The notes beneath the pieces are model-generated. The model did not search any database. It saw only the letters and a list, made by a program, of their open reading frames with translations, and had not been told where the DNA came from. A stretch of DNA of 64,000 nucleotides, from NCBI GenBank assembly GCA_015227615.1, contig JAALGZ010000035.1, positions 327,462 through 391,461 on the forward strand, read 5' to 3'. A program made the position numbers and the translations under genes. This document shows, piece after piece, positions 36,841 through 46,483 of the stretch. The DNA comes from Labyrinthula sp. Ha. Lineage: Eukaryota > Sar > Bigyra > Labyrinthulida > Labyrinthulaceae. Positions within the stretch are counted from its first letter, which is position 1; each line of letters opens with the position of its first letter.

Positions 36841-38052
36841 AATATCTATTTTTTTTGTACTTGTACCATCGATGTTCAGTACTAAAAACCTCTGATCACT
36901 AGTCCTATTGAATTGCCCATATGTACCCATTCAAGGCTAATATCCAGTATTAGGGTTTTTACGAAACAACGAGAAACCTAGACTGCATGGTGGCATCAAA
37001 CTGAGTCCAATATAAAGACCAACGCCAAACCTCTTGTGAAATGAAACAATATTTTATTTGGGAAACCAGTGCACTTGAAAAAGAATATAAGTCCCCGCCC
37101 CCCATCCAATTTATAAGTGAAACTCTCCTCTCAATTTAATATAGAACCCAAACCCCATCCGAAATATAGATAAAATTCCTATTTCAGTGTAAAGCAAATT
37201 TCATAATCTCACCCATAATAGAAATGATATTCTTCTTACAACGCAATATTGGATCCAAAACCTAATTCAATGGTAATATGTGAAAAACACAACAGTTATT
37301 TGGCATCCAAACTGAAAGAACAGAAAAATATGATCCCTATGACCATCTACCACTTAGAAAACCATTATATACCTGTATGATCCATTTTCAATAACAAAAC
37401 CCAATCCTTATTATCCATCCGAAAATTATCCCCTGTTCGTACTTTGCACATGTACCCATTCGCAATCTAAGCTATGTTTCTGGTAAAATGGTGGATGAAC
37501 TCAAGGTGCACCTCGCTTTGAGCTGTTAACATGTACTCCTTTGACTCAATAAAATTCCAATGACATAACTTCATTTCACTCCTTTCAAACAAAACACTAT
37601 TGGTGGAGAAAATACCATACGACTCCCAGTTTAGCACTCTGCTTCCTTTTTAGAGCAAGTTGTAAGAGAATAAGACAACTTGCCTTTTATATGTTTTGGT
37701 CCAATACTTTTTCTTCACTTGTTATTGTATTTTATCAGAATTTCAGTTTCAAAAATATTTTGGGCAAAATTTTCTTCAATAATCGGATGCTCTGTCAAGA
37801 GAAGCAGTTCACAGGTTATATCTGTGTCTGCTGTTTTATGTTCCTTCTCGCATCCCGTTTCGATATATGAACATCCCTCCTTGGTTCATGTGATGCTCCT
37901 CCAAACTTCGTTCTGAGTCCAAGCTTAAATATGAAAAAGTCTTGAAGCATCTTTCATGAACCTTGAATACATCTGTTTCTATTGTTCTCAATTATTTTTT
38001 TTGACTTCTCATTTATCGGCATCTGTTAAAATAAGTTAGTTTGGGCGAATAA

Positions 38053-38123
38053 GATTTTTTGACTCTGGAGTCAGATACTCCAAATTCTCATTGGCCGAAT
38101 TTTCAATTGCCCAAAATTTTTTT
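38053..38123. repeat. left terminal inverted repeat of the MULE
   Basis: About 71 bp, imperfectly complementary to 41,060-41,130. It includes GACTCTGGAGTC, a near-palindrome that is perfect in the right end (GACTCCGGAGTC). Confidence 0.85.
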
Positions 38124-38447
38124 TCAAAAAAAACAAACCAACAAAATAAAGATTGAAAACATGAAATCACGAGATCATGATAGTAAAAGACATCAAAGAA
38201 CAAAGTTAAGAGCAAGAAAAGAGGATATTTTCAAAGATGGAACACGATTGAAAAAGAATAAACCAAATTTTGGAAAAAATAAACAATAATTTAAAAAAAA
38301 TGAAGAAAAGTTTACAAGAGGTATATAAATTCAAAAAGATGGAGTGCAGGAAGTGATGTAGTAAGGGATAAAGGTATATTCTTTTGTTAATACATAGGTG
38401 CTCAGAGGGGGAAGAATTATTTTAACACCAGCAACTAATCAGGGACC

Positions 38448-38850
38448 AAGATTTTATATTTAAAAACAAAATTTTAAAGATTTTATATTCAAAAGGAAAA
38501 TGTTCAAGATGTTATATTTAAAAGAAAAAACCTTCAGGATTTATATTTTAAAACAAAAAAGGTTCAAGATTTTATATTCTAAAAGAAACAAGTTCAGGAT
38601 TTTATATTGAAAAGAAAAATGTTCAGGATTTTATATTTCAAAAAAAAAGGAACGGGTTCAAGGATTTTATATTTCAAAAAAAAGGAACGGGTTCAAGGAT
38701 TTATATCTCAAAAAAAAGGGAGAGGGGGTTGGGTTCAAGGATTTATATTTTCAAGAATAAAGTTTAAGAGTTCAAGTTCAAGTTCAAGTTCAACGATTTA
38801 TATTTAGAAACAATAAACTGAAGTCCAAGGGCAAGTTCAAGGATACTTTT
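38448..38850. repeat. degenerate tandem repeat inside the MULE, period ~35 bp
   Basis: About ten units of the form GTTCAAGGATTTTATATT followed by an A/G-rich stretch. The middle units near 38,640-38,700 are nearly identical and contain AAAAGGAACGG; outer units are more diverged. A short GTTCAA hexamer run near 38,770 shows local slippage. It lies in the subterminal region of the transposon. Confidence 0.85.
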
Positions 38851-39027
38851 CTCACTCATCTATGAGAAGAGTGGTCTGAGAGAAGTCAAGAGGCGAAGCG
38901 ACGTTTTCTTCATTCCCCTCCCTTCTTTTGACCCTCTTCTTTGACGACTTAAACATAATCCCGCTTTCCTGGCATATCTAATACAAATCCCCAAAGTCTC
39001 CATCCGGAGTTTCCACTAACGCTTCGG

Positions 39028-40824
39028 TCATCTTGGGAACTGCGGGTAGCTTCTTTTCCAGCCCTCGTTGCTGCTTTTCACCTCTTCACAGAGTGCTTTG
39101 CATGCAGTGAGGAGCTTGGAATATTTAGCTTCCGGCTTTCTTGGGATGTGAGCTGCGTTCACAGGTGGAACTCTCACCTTTAACTCAATACACCCACGTG
39201 GGCCATCGACTTCTCGCCCCATCTCTCTTAGTGCCTGCTTGAACAGAGAATGCTCCTGGTACCTCCACCTCGCTGGAAGATGATCTATGTCCATGTATTG
39301 GATCCTTTTACGATCACAATACCGTGCATAGTGACGACATGGAAAACGAAGATTTTTCCAGGTTTCACAAGTACATGATTGAAGTTTTACCCCTTCCCTT
39401 TCAACAACCTCGAACACATGCTTCATCCTTATTCTCATGTTTGAATCACTGACAATGGACTTTCTTGAACTCAACTCTTCAACAATCCAGCACGCTCCAA
39501 TCAACTTCAACTCTTTTGTGAACATTTCATCAGCTTCCTTTGAAAAATCTTTATCCTCCCTAATCAAAAACCTTAATTTTTTTCAAAGTTGTCTCCATGT
39601 ACTTATCCACATTATTCTCGTGGTAAGTCACAACCTCATCAAGGGTCCAGGTTTTAAGAGTACTTTTTAAAGAACCATTCCATTTGATGGCTGAGTGAAA
39701 TGATTCAACCCTCTGAGTAGCGCTGTGAGAGAACGTTATAAGTTTTCTCGTCATTTCCAAACACACTTTGTTTTTTTTCCTTAATTTTTTTTAGGGCAAC
39801 TTGCTGTGGTTCTTCAGGATATTCAATCAACATATTTTCAATAAGCTGATCAAGATTTTTCTCTTCTGAAAAGATTCCAGTGAGAACATCGCCCAAGCTG
39901 CTTGTAAATTTTCTTTTTTCATCCCTTTTAGGCCAGATGTTGATGAGTTCATGGTCGCAGGAAAGTGTTTCCTGCAAAGAACGTGAGGCGCCCCCACTTT
40001 CTCAACAGCTGCTTCCAGTGCTTTACTCCCATCGGTCATGATGACTTTCGCATCCTGAAGACCCAGAAGTTTCAGCCCTTTCACAACATCTTTACTGGAC
40101 TCGCTTTCCATCATTGAGCACCCGAAATTTATTGTTTTACGGAAGCAATCGATCCCGCAAGGGAACATTGCCACCAATCGATATCTGCTCATTCCATGGG
40201 TAGTATCCACTTGGATACTATCCCCGTATATTTTTTTAAATTTATTTTGTAGGTCTTCTTGAAAGCTGACTTCATTTAGAATAGCTTTGCCTTCCTTGGG
40301 ATAATCCCTAGTCAGATCAAAATTTTCTCCACGTTCTAGACATCTTTTTCCGCACGTAATTAACTTTTTAATATTATTATCTTCGCTAGCGTCAACGCCT
40401 TCTTTAGCTTTTTTCATAATTCTTTTTACTAGTGTTTTGTCAAACAATGTGCCTGGAAAATTGCGATGTAGAGCGACATCTGCCGCTGCAATTCCACTGT
40501 CGGCAACTCCTAGGTGTTTAATCATTTTTAATTCTTTAGTTGTAAGCTGTTGTACGTATTTTTTATCTTTCCTAGTGCTTTTACCTCATGATTGCAGTGA
40601 TTCTCGTTAATAACGACGAAAATGTACTTAGAAGTTTCAAGATTAAGCTTAATGTTAACTTCAAACGAGCAATTTTTGTCTGAACTACACTTAATTTTAC
40701 ATCTCTTAAGTCTTTTGCAGTTCCAACCCCACTTAGCAAAGCTGATTGCCTCGTCAAAGTAGTGAGAAGCACGAATTTTCCACTTAAACCGACCACTGGC
40801 AACTCTACTGATCACTTCCAGCAT
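39028..40824 (-). pseudogene. MULE transposase, frameshifted
   Basis: Read 40824 to 39028, pieces in different frames cover a whole transposase. The N-terminal piece has a Cys/His zinc-finger pattern (CKIKCSSDKNCSF ... HCNH). The catalytic region has IQVDTTHG and IMTDGSKALEAA, the two expected Asp positions, then LCRKHF. TQRVESFHSAIK follows, and the C-terminal piece has a SWIM zinc finger (CTC ... FPCRH). The frame changes near 40,550, 39,970, 39,770 and 39,570, most at or beside homopolymer runs, so it is decayed or affected by indel errors. It ends in TGA at 39,028-39,030, with a TAG four codons later. Confidence 0.85.
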
Positions 40825-40976
40825 TTCTTCTGAAGTAGAATACGTTGCTGCAGTCCATGTTCCCAGTATTTCTGATTGACTTTGTTGTTCAGGGTCTAGA
40901 ACCTCTGGTTGGAGGCTCGTCCCTTTGGTTTCGTCTTTTTACATAGTTTTTGTTCGTAATTTTGTTTTCAAATTTG

Positions 40977-41073
40977 CCCAAAATATTTTTGTCTGCCCTC
41001 TTTAAATTTTCTCTCACTCACAAATTCTACGCATCGATTATTCAGACGAAGTATGATGACAAAAAATTTTGGG
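40977..41073. repeat. hairpin-forming inverted repeat at the right MULE end
   Basis: CCCAAAATATTTTTGTC at 40,977-40,993 is nearly the reverse complement of GACAAAAAATTTTGGG at 41,058-41,073, the inner part of the right terminal repeat. So the inner end motif occurs twice in opposite orientations here, and only once at the left end. Confidence 0.6.
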
Positions 41074-41130
41074 AAATCGATCTGACCAATGAAATCGCGA
41101 GGAGTATCTGACTCCGGAGTCAAAAAATCC
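41060..41130. repeat. right terminal inverted repeat of the MULE
   Basis: Reverse complement matches 38,053-38,123 with about a quarter of positions changed. It contains the perfect 12-bp palindrome GACTCCGGAGTC at 41,111-41,122. Confidence 0.85.
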
Positions 41131-41150
41131 GAGCCCCTAATGGATTGCCG

Positions 41151-41167
41151 CGTGTAAATTACACGCA
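41151..41167. repeat. perfect 17-bp palindrome beside the MULE end
   Basis: GCGTGTAAATTACACGC: 8-bp arms around one A, 20 bp outside the right end of the transposon. No counterpart is seen outside the left end. The following kilobase up to 42,190 holds no other feature. Confidence 0.7.
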
Positions 41168-42125
41168 TGTAAAAAAAACAATACCCATTATGAAGAAATG
41201 AACAATCAAAATCAATTTTGTTAAGAAAATGTTTAGTTTAAGTTTTTCAGTATGAATATGGCCCTATCTATGTTTTTCTACACAAATTGTTTAAAGCTAA
41301 ATGAACGGAAGTACAGAGTAAAAATTTGTTAGACCTCATGAAAGCACTTTTTATTGATATTTCCTGATATTGCGTTTTACGTGTCGACAAAAACTAACTA
41401 CACGTCCGCGGATAAGGTTCTCAGGTCTTAAAGTATCTGTCTTGGATTTTAAAAATATAACTCTTTGGTTTTCCTTTTTTTCTTTTTTATTCTTTCTTCA
41501 ACAACAATTATTAACGATTAACTAACTTCTCAAAAACTGTTCTGAGTATGGTAATATGTCATATTTCAGAATATTTCCAATACCGAGTTATGCTATATCA
41601 ATAGGTAAACATACTACAGCTTCACTACAAATCCCTCTTATACTATTACACCTCAATCGTGACTAACGATATCTCATTTCAAATTTATATCACCAAATGT
41701 CACAAAATGCAAATTCATAGCATAAAAACATCAGTGAATAAACCACCCTTACATCTCATCACGGGCGAATATTATCACACAATACGAAAGAGAAAAGACT
41801 GCAAATTAGGTTCCCAATTTGCCCAAATCACCTATAACTTCTACAAAACACCTCAAATTAAACCAAAAACCACATAATATCTTCATATTCCCTTCGTAAG
41901 TCAAGAATACACAGAAATTTCACACCTATATCAACATCCGATTCATTTCTGACCACAATTTACCTTTCAACAATACAAAAAGCATAAAAAAACAACAAGA
42001 AACAGAGCTTGAACATATTCCATAACAAAACCAAAAAGCTGAACATATCTCACGACACTACACTGATCTATTAACACTTTTCTTCCAAATGCCGTACCCA
42101 ATATACAACAAATATATATCTACTG

Positions 42126-42162
42126 CCTGACTCAATAAAAACCAAACCTAAATCAAGTCAGG
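42126..42162 (+). other. inverted repeat in the 5' leader of propeller gene 1
   Basis: CCTGACT (42,126-42,132) and AGTCAGG (42,156-42,162) are exact complements around a 23-nt loop, ending 28 nt before the ATG at 42,191. It could fold in the mRNA leader or be a dimer-binding DNA site; short arms make chance possible. Confidence 0.35.
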
Positions 42163-42190
42163 CTTGCACCAGGGACGAAACCATCAGGCA

Positions 42191-44080
42191 ATGAAAGTAG
42201 CTCAGTGTATATTTGCTCTAGCAGTGTATATTTTCTCGTCAACTGAAGCACGGAAAAGTCTTATGGGTGAAAAGGGTCAACTTCTTATGGCTACAAAAAC
42301 TGAGTTTTGGACACAAAAGACCCAAGCTGGAGAACTTCCAATGCCAGGGCTTTCTGCTTCCTTCAACCCGCAAACCTGCAACAATACAGATGATATTGAT
42401 GGAGTAGTAGTTATTAATGAAGAAGTATTTCCTTGCAAGAATGTAGATTTTATCTCATTCCTTCCAATAAAGGATTTGTTTATTGATGAGCAAAATGGCA
42501 CAACCTCAGGTTCTGATATGTGGGGATGGGAAGATACAAGAACTGGTCAAGAGTATGCTCTGTTGACTGTCGATAATGGGACTTGGTTCATTGATACAAC
42601 TAATCCTGTTCATCCAGTGAAAGTAGCTTTCGGGAAAAATCTTGCGACCCAATCTCGGTGGGGTGATGTCAAAGTGTATAAGGATGTAGCTTATGTAGTG
42701 AGAGATAGAAATACGGATACTAAATTTGATGATCATTATGGAGTTGAAATCTGGAATCTTACTCGCTTAAGAGATATTCCGGAGGAAAAATTTCCTGTTG
42801 AAATGAAACCAGATACTGTTCACTCAGGACATGGAGCAGCTCATAATATTGCTGTAAATACAGAAACAGGATATGCGTATTCTATTGGAAGTGATAAATG
42901 TAGAGCTGGTGCATATATTCTCAACTTAGAACCAGATCCACTAAATCCTGTGTTTGTAGGTTGTGTTGATGATGATGGATATACTCATGATGCTCAAATT
43001 GTACTTTATGATGGACCTGATGAAAGATTTATTGGAAAAGAAATACTTTTTGCATATAATGAAGATACTTTGACTATTTATGATGTTTCTGATAAACAAA
43101 ATATAAAGAGGATATCTAGAACAGGATATCCAAATGCAGAATATACGCATCAAGGTTGGCTTACAGGTGATATGAGATGGATTTTCTTGAATGATGAACT
43201 TGATGAACAGGAAGGAGTTGTCAATACCACAACTACATATCTTGTAGATGTTTCTGATTTAAGAAAACCTGTTCTTGGAGCAAATTACACACACAGAGAT
43301 GTATCAATTGACCATAATTTGTATGACTGGGGTGCAATCCATGCTAAGGGATGGGGTGGATCACCACCTTATGAAGAAGGAAACTATTCTTTTCCACCAA
43401 TTAGTAACAGATTTATGTATTTATCCAACTACGCTGCTGGGATTAGAATATTGGATATTCAAGGTATACCAAAAGTTTCAGAAGCAGGTTTTTTTGACAT
43501 TGCTCCAGACAAAGCTGGAAATGAATTTGTAGGAACTTGGAGTAATTATTTGCATCCAAGTGGAAATTTAGCTGTTTCATCAATTGAAAGAGGATTATTT
43601 ATACTTAAGCCAAGAGATGAAATAATGTATACTGAATTAGTGGAAACAAGTTCTCCAACAATTGTTCCAACTGCACCGACTTCACTAACTGTTACACCTG
43701 CTCCAACAGAACTTCCTACTACTTCGCCTACTGCTTGTGTAGATAGCTTGCTAGAGTTATATGATACCCCTGAAGAAGGGTCATCATGTGCAGATATGTT
43801 AGAATACTGTAATTTGGACCCTGGTATGAAAGATATGTGTGAAGCTACCTGTGGATTTTGTACTGCTATTGCTGATACACCTGAAAGTAAAGAAGATACT
43901 CTAACTAGGGACAAGGCGTCCAATTTTGGGATTATAACTTTCCTTGGTATTATTGTTTTAGTCTATGTAAAGTATTTATATTTTTCCTGTAGTGGTTATG
44001 AGGAGACACAAGATGTTCTGATGGAAGACAATAAACATCCTGGGCTAGCTAGAGTTCTTGTTACTGATGGAAAAGCATAA
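42191..44080 (+). CDS. secreted/membrane LVIVD beta-propeller protein with ShK-like domain (gene 1)
   Basis: Intronless, 629 residues. The start at 42191 is chosen because it begins a signal peptide (MKVAQCIFALAVYIFSS); an ATG 27 nt upstream would place charged residues before it. Residues ~50-480 form a choice-of-anchor-B/LVIVD propeller: GWEDTRTGQEYALL, DTVHSGHGAAHNIAV, GYTHDAQIVLYDGPDERF, THQGWLTGDMRW and DELDEQEG. A Pro/Thr-rich linker (SPTIVPTAPTSL) and a six-Cys ShK-like module (C-x16-C-x6-C-x9-C-x3-C-x2-C) follow, then one membrane helix (FGIITFLGIIVLVYVKYLYF) and a short cytoplasmic tail. This predicts a cell-surface type I protein; its ligand or role is unknown. ShK modules are common disulphide domains and do not make this a toxin. 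It is a diverged paralogue of genes 2 and 3 and converges on gene 2, 405 bp between stops. Confidence 0.88.
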   Translation: MKVAQCIFALAVYIFSSTEARKSLMGEKGQLLMATKTEFWTQKTQAGELPMPGLSASFNPQTCNNTDDIDGVVVINEEVFPCKNVDFISFLPIKDLFIDEQNGTTSGSDMWGWEDTRTGQEYALLTVDNGTWFIDTTNPVHPVKVAFGKNLATQSRWGDVKVYKDVAYVVRDRNTDTKFDDHYGVEIWNLTRLRDIPEEKFPVEMKPDTVHSGHGAAHNIAVNTETGYAYSIGSDKCRAGAYILNLEPDPLNPVFVGCVDDDGYTHDAQIVLYDGPDERFIGKEILFAYNEDTLTIYDVSDKQNIKRISRTGYPNAEYTHQGWLTGDMRWIFLNDELDEQEGVVNTTTTYLVDVSDLRKPVLGANYTHRDVSIDHNLYDWGAIHAKGWGGSPPYEEGNYSFPPISNRFMYLSNYAAGIRILDIQGIPKVSEAGFFDIAPDKAGNEFVGTWSNYLHPSGNLAVSSIERGLFILKPRDEIMYTELVETSSPTIVPTAPTSLTVTPAPTELPTTSPTACVDSLLELYDTPEEGSSCADMLEYCNLDPGMKDMCEATCGFCTAIADTPESKEDTLTRDKASNFGIITFLGIIVLVYVKYLYFSCSGYEETQDVLMEDNKHPGLARVLVTDGKA

Positions 44081-44485
44081 AGGTCACTATTATTGAATAG
44101 CTTAAGGGATTAAGTTGCTTATATATAAGTTTTTAGTTTCATTCATTAGTAAGAATGATTAACAGCTTTATTTTCATGATACTTGATTCATGTCTTATAA
44201 GTACTTCTCTTATTGTAAGAGTTTGGTAACTAGAATAGTTTACATGATCTAAATAAACTTAGCAAGTGTGAAAACAAAATATATACTGATACAATAAGAA
44301 AACAAGTGGCGATAAGCTTTAGTTGCTAGACTAGAGTGGTCTCAATTGATATTTGTCTGCTGAACTCCTTCGTAATATCAATGAGACAAGAATCTAAATG
44401 AAACAGGCCCATAAAACCTATATTTTAATGGAAAGAAAAAGGAATCATATATAATAAATTTATTTATTGAATCAATAACTATTAG

Positions 44486-46483
44486 TTAAATTAGTACTTG
44501 ATGCTCTGCAAGTAACGGTTTTGCTTGTTTTTTCTCTGCTCTTGTTAGGTTTTTTTCAGAATGCAAGTCATTAGAAGAAGGGATCATCATTTTTAAAGTA
44601 AACAACAGTACAACTACTGAAAGAATAACAATTACCAAAACCAAGGAATCATTCACTGTTGAGTACTCCTCGTCATTCGGTGAGGATTCAGTAGTAGAAC
44701 CTGTTGGTGGGTTTGTTGGTAAACTTATTGGCGAACCTGTCGGTAAGTTTGTTGGTGAACTTATTGGTGAACCTGTTGGTTTATTCGTAAGTATCCCTGC
44801 ATTTGGATCACAAAGATTACAAGTAACAGGACACATTTCCTGAACCGAAATATATTTACAAGAAGCTATCATATCTGGGCATTCTAAGTCTTCTCCAGTT
44901 GTAGTACTTGCAAAACCAGTTGGAAAAACATCCTTACAAACAAAACCAGTAGTAGTTGGCATATAAGTTGGAGACGGTGGAATAGTTGGTGGAGTTGGTA
45001 CAGTAGGAACAATTGTTGGGGACCTTGTTTCCACTAATTCAGTATACAATATTTTGTCTCTTGGTCTAAGTATAAATAATCCTCTTTCAATTGAAGAAAC
45101 AGCTAAATTTCCACTTGGATGCATATAATTACTCCAGGTTCCTTCAAAATTAGTCCCATCAACATCTGGAGCAACATCAAAAAAACCAGCCTCTGAAACT
45201 ACAGGCATACCTTGAATATCCAATATTCTAATTCCAGCTGCGTAGTTAGATAAATACATAAATCTATTACTGATTGGAGGATATAAAGATTTTCCTTCCT
45301 CATAGGGTGGTGATCCACCCCATCCTTTTTCATGGATTGCACCCCAATTATACAAATTATGATCTATGGAAATATCTCTGTGTACAAATTCTCCTTTAAA
45401 AATAGGATTTCTCAAATCAGTTACGTCTACAAGGTATGTAGTTGTTGTTGGTACAACTTGAAGTATCTCATCAAGTTCATCATTCAAGAAAACCCATCTC
45501 ATATCAGCCGTCAACCAACCTTGATGAACATAGTTTGCATTTGAGTATGTTGTTTTGGATATTGTTTCAATGTTTTGCTTATCAGTAACATCTAAAATTA
45601 CAAAATGATCTTCATAAAACCCCAGAAAAATTTCTCTTCCTGTAAATCTCTCATCAGGTCCATCATAAACTACAATTTGAGCATCATGAGTATATCCTTG
45701 TTCTTCAAAACAAGCCTCTGAAACTGGATTAAGTGCATCGGGTTCCAAATTAAGAATATATGGACCACCTTTACATTTATTACTTCCCAATGAATATGCA
45801 TATCCTGTTTCTGTATTCATAGCAATATTATGAGCCGCTCCATGTCCTGAATGAATAGTATCTGGCTCTATCTCTAAAGGATAATCTTCTTTTGGAATAT
45901 CTCTCAAACGAGTAAGATCAAACACTTCAACTCCATGTCTTTCGTCAAACTCTGTCTCTTCAGTTCTGTCTCTTACAAGATACGCAACATCCTTGTAAAC
46001 CTTTACATCAGCCCAATTATCTTGAGATGCAGCATTTGGTCCATATGCGACTGTTATTGGATTAGAAGGATCAGTTGTATCAATAAACCAAATGCCATTG
46101 TTTACTGTAAATAAGGTGTATTCCTGACCAGTTACTGTATCTTCCCATCCCCAAATATCAGAGGATGAAGTGGTTCCGTTCTGCTGATCAATAAACAGAT
46201 CTGTCAGAGGGATAAAAGACATAAAATCAACATCTCTGCAAGCAAATTCTTCCCCATTAATAACCAAAACTCCATCAATATCTCCGGTATTGTTACAAGT
46301 TTGTGGGGTGAAGGATGAGGCGAGATTTGGTCTTGGAAGTTCTCCGGCTGCTACTTTTTCTTTCCAAAAATTGAGCTTTTTGTCCATCAGCATTAGACCA
46401 TTTTTACTCATAAGGCTGTTTCTTCCCTCAATCGATAGCCAAGAAGTTGCTAATAGGATACTTAAGTTAAAAACTGTTTTCAT
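44486..46483 (-). CDS. secreted/membrane LVIVD beta-propeller protein with ShK-like domain (gene 2)
   Basis: Intronless, 665 residues from the ATG at 46483, which begins a signal peptide (MKTVFNLSILLATSWLS). The frame is open for 48 more codons upstream, but that leader would bury the signal, so the internal start is preferred. The propeller has the family motifs (GWEDTVTGQEYTLF, SGHGAAHNIAMN, YTHDAQIVVYDGPDERF, VHQGWLTADMRW). A Pro/Thr linker, a six-Cys ShK-like module ending CPVTCNLC, a 12-residue PT repeat, one membrane helix (LVLVIVILSVVVLLF) and a Lys-rich tail follow. From the N-terminus to about residue 400 it is identical to gene 3 except one residue (Thr versus Ile in WFIDT-DPSNP); after YPPISNRFMYLSNY it diverges. 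Stop TAA. Confidence 0.88.
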   Translation of the reverse strand: MKTVFNLSILLATSWLSIEGRNSLMSKNGLMLMDKKLNFWKEKVAAGELPRPNLASSFTPQTCNNTGDIDGVLVINGEEFACRDVDFMSFIPLTDLFIDQQNGTTSSSDIWGWEDTVTGQEYTLFTVNNGIWFIDTTDPSNPITVAYGPNAASQDNWADVKVYKDVAYLVRDRTEETEFDERHGVEVFDLTRLRDIPKEDYPLEIEPDTIHSGHGAAHNIAMNTETGYAYSLGSNKCKGGPYILNLEPDALNPVSEACFEEQGYTHDAQIVVYDGPDERFTGREIFLGFYEDHFVILDVTDKQNIETISKTTYSNANYVHQGWLTADMRWVFLNDELDEILQVVPTTTTYLVDVTDLRNPIFKGEFVHRDISIDHNLYNWGAIHEKGWGGSPPYEEGKSLYPPISNRFMYLSNYAAGIRILDIQGMPVVSEAGFFDVAPDVDGTNFEGTWSNYMHPSGNLAVSSIERGLFILRPRDKILYTELVETRSPTIVPTVPTPPTIPPSPTYMPTTTGFVCKDVFPTGFASTTTGEDLECPDMIASCKYISVQEMCPVTCNLCDPNAGILTNKPTGSPISSPTNLPTGSPISLPTNPPTGSTTESSPNDEEYSTVNDSLVLVIVILSVVVLLFTLKMMIPSSNDLHSEKNLTRAEKKQAKPLLAEHQVLI
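44696..44779 (-). repeat. 36-bp tandem repeat encoding a Pro-Thr-Ser spacer in gene 2
   Basis: Two and a third units of 12 residues (PTGSPISSPTNL type) lie between the ShK-like module and the membrane helix. The DNA units are almost identical, indicating recent expansion. Gene 3 has only a short unrepeated PT stretch here and gene 1 none, so spacer length varies between paralogues. Confidence 0.85.

Larger units (their letters stand above)
28554..38052. other. gene desert with small repeats and a possible coding relic
   Basis: About 9.5 kb with no intact gene. It contains a strong hairpin (29,400-29,443), a 40-bp tandem duplication (30,338-30,424), a small palindrome ATCGTGTTTCACGAT near 34,468, coding-like but stop-riddled sequence at 35.6-36.8 kb and a C-rich segment at 36.9-37.5 kb. 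No tRNA or rRNA was recognised. Confidence 0.6.
38053..41130. mobile_element. MULE (Mutator-like) DNA transposon, 3.08 kb
   Basis: Terminal inverted repeats of ~71 bp bracket a decayed Mutator-type transposase on the minus strand. Both ends begin GATTTTTTGACTC and share GGAGTCAGATACTCC, CATTGG and CCCAAAATTTTTT in the same order. The inside is less AT-rich than its surroundings. No 8-11 bp target-site duplication matches outside the ends (left flank GGCGAATAA, right flank CGAGCCCCT), so the insertion is old, rearranged or the ends are off by a few bases. A tandem repeat array lies between the left end and the transposase gene. Confidence 0.85.

Noticed and set aside
38448-38850. Repeat array considered as CRISPR or satellite
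   Set aside because: Units are contiguous and degenerate, without unique spacers, inside a eukaryotic transposon.
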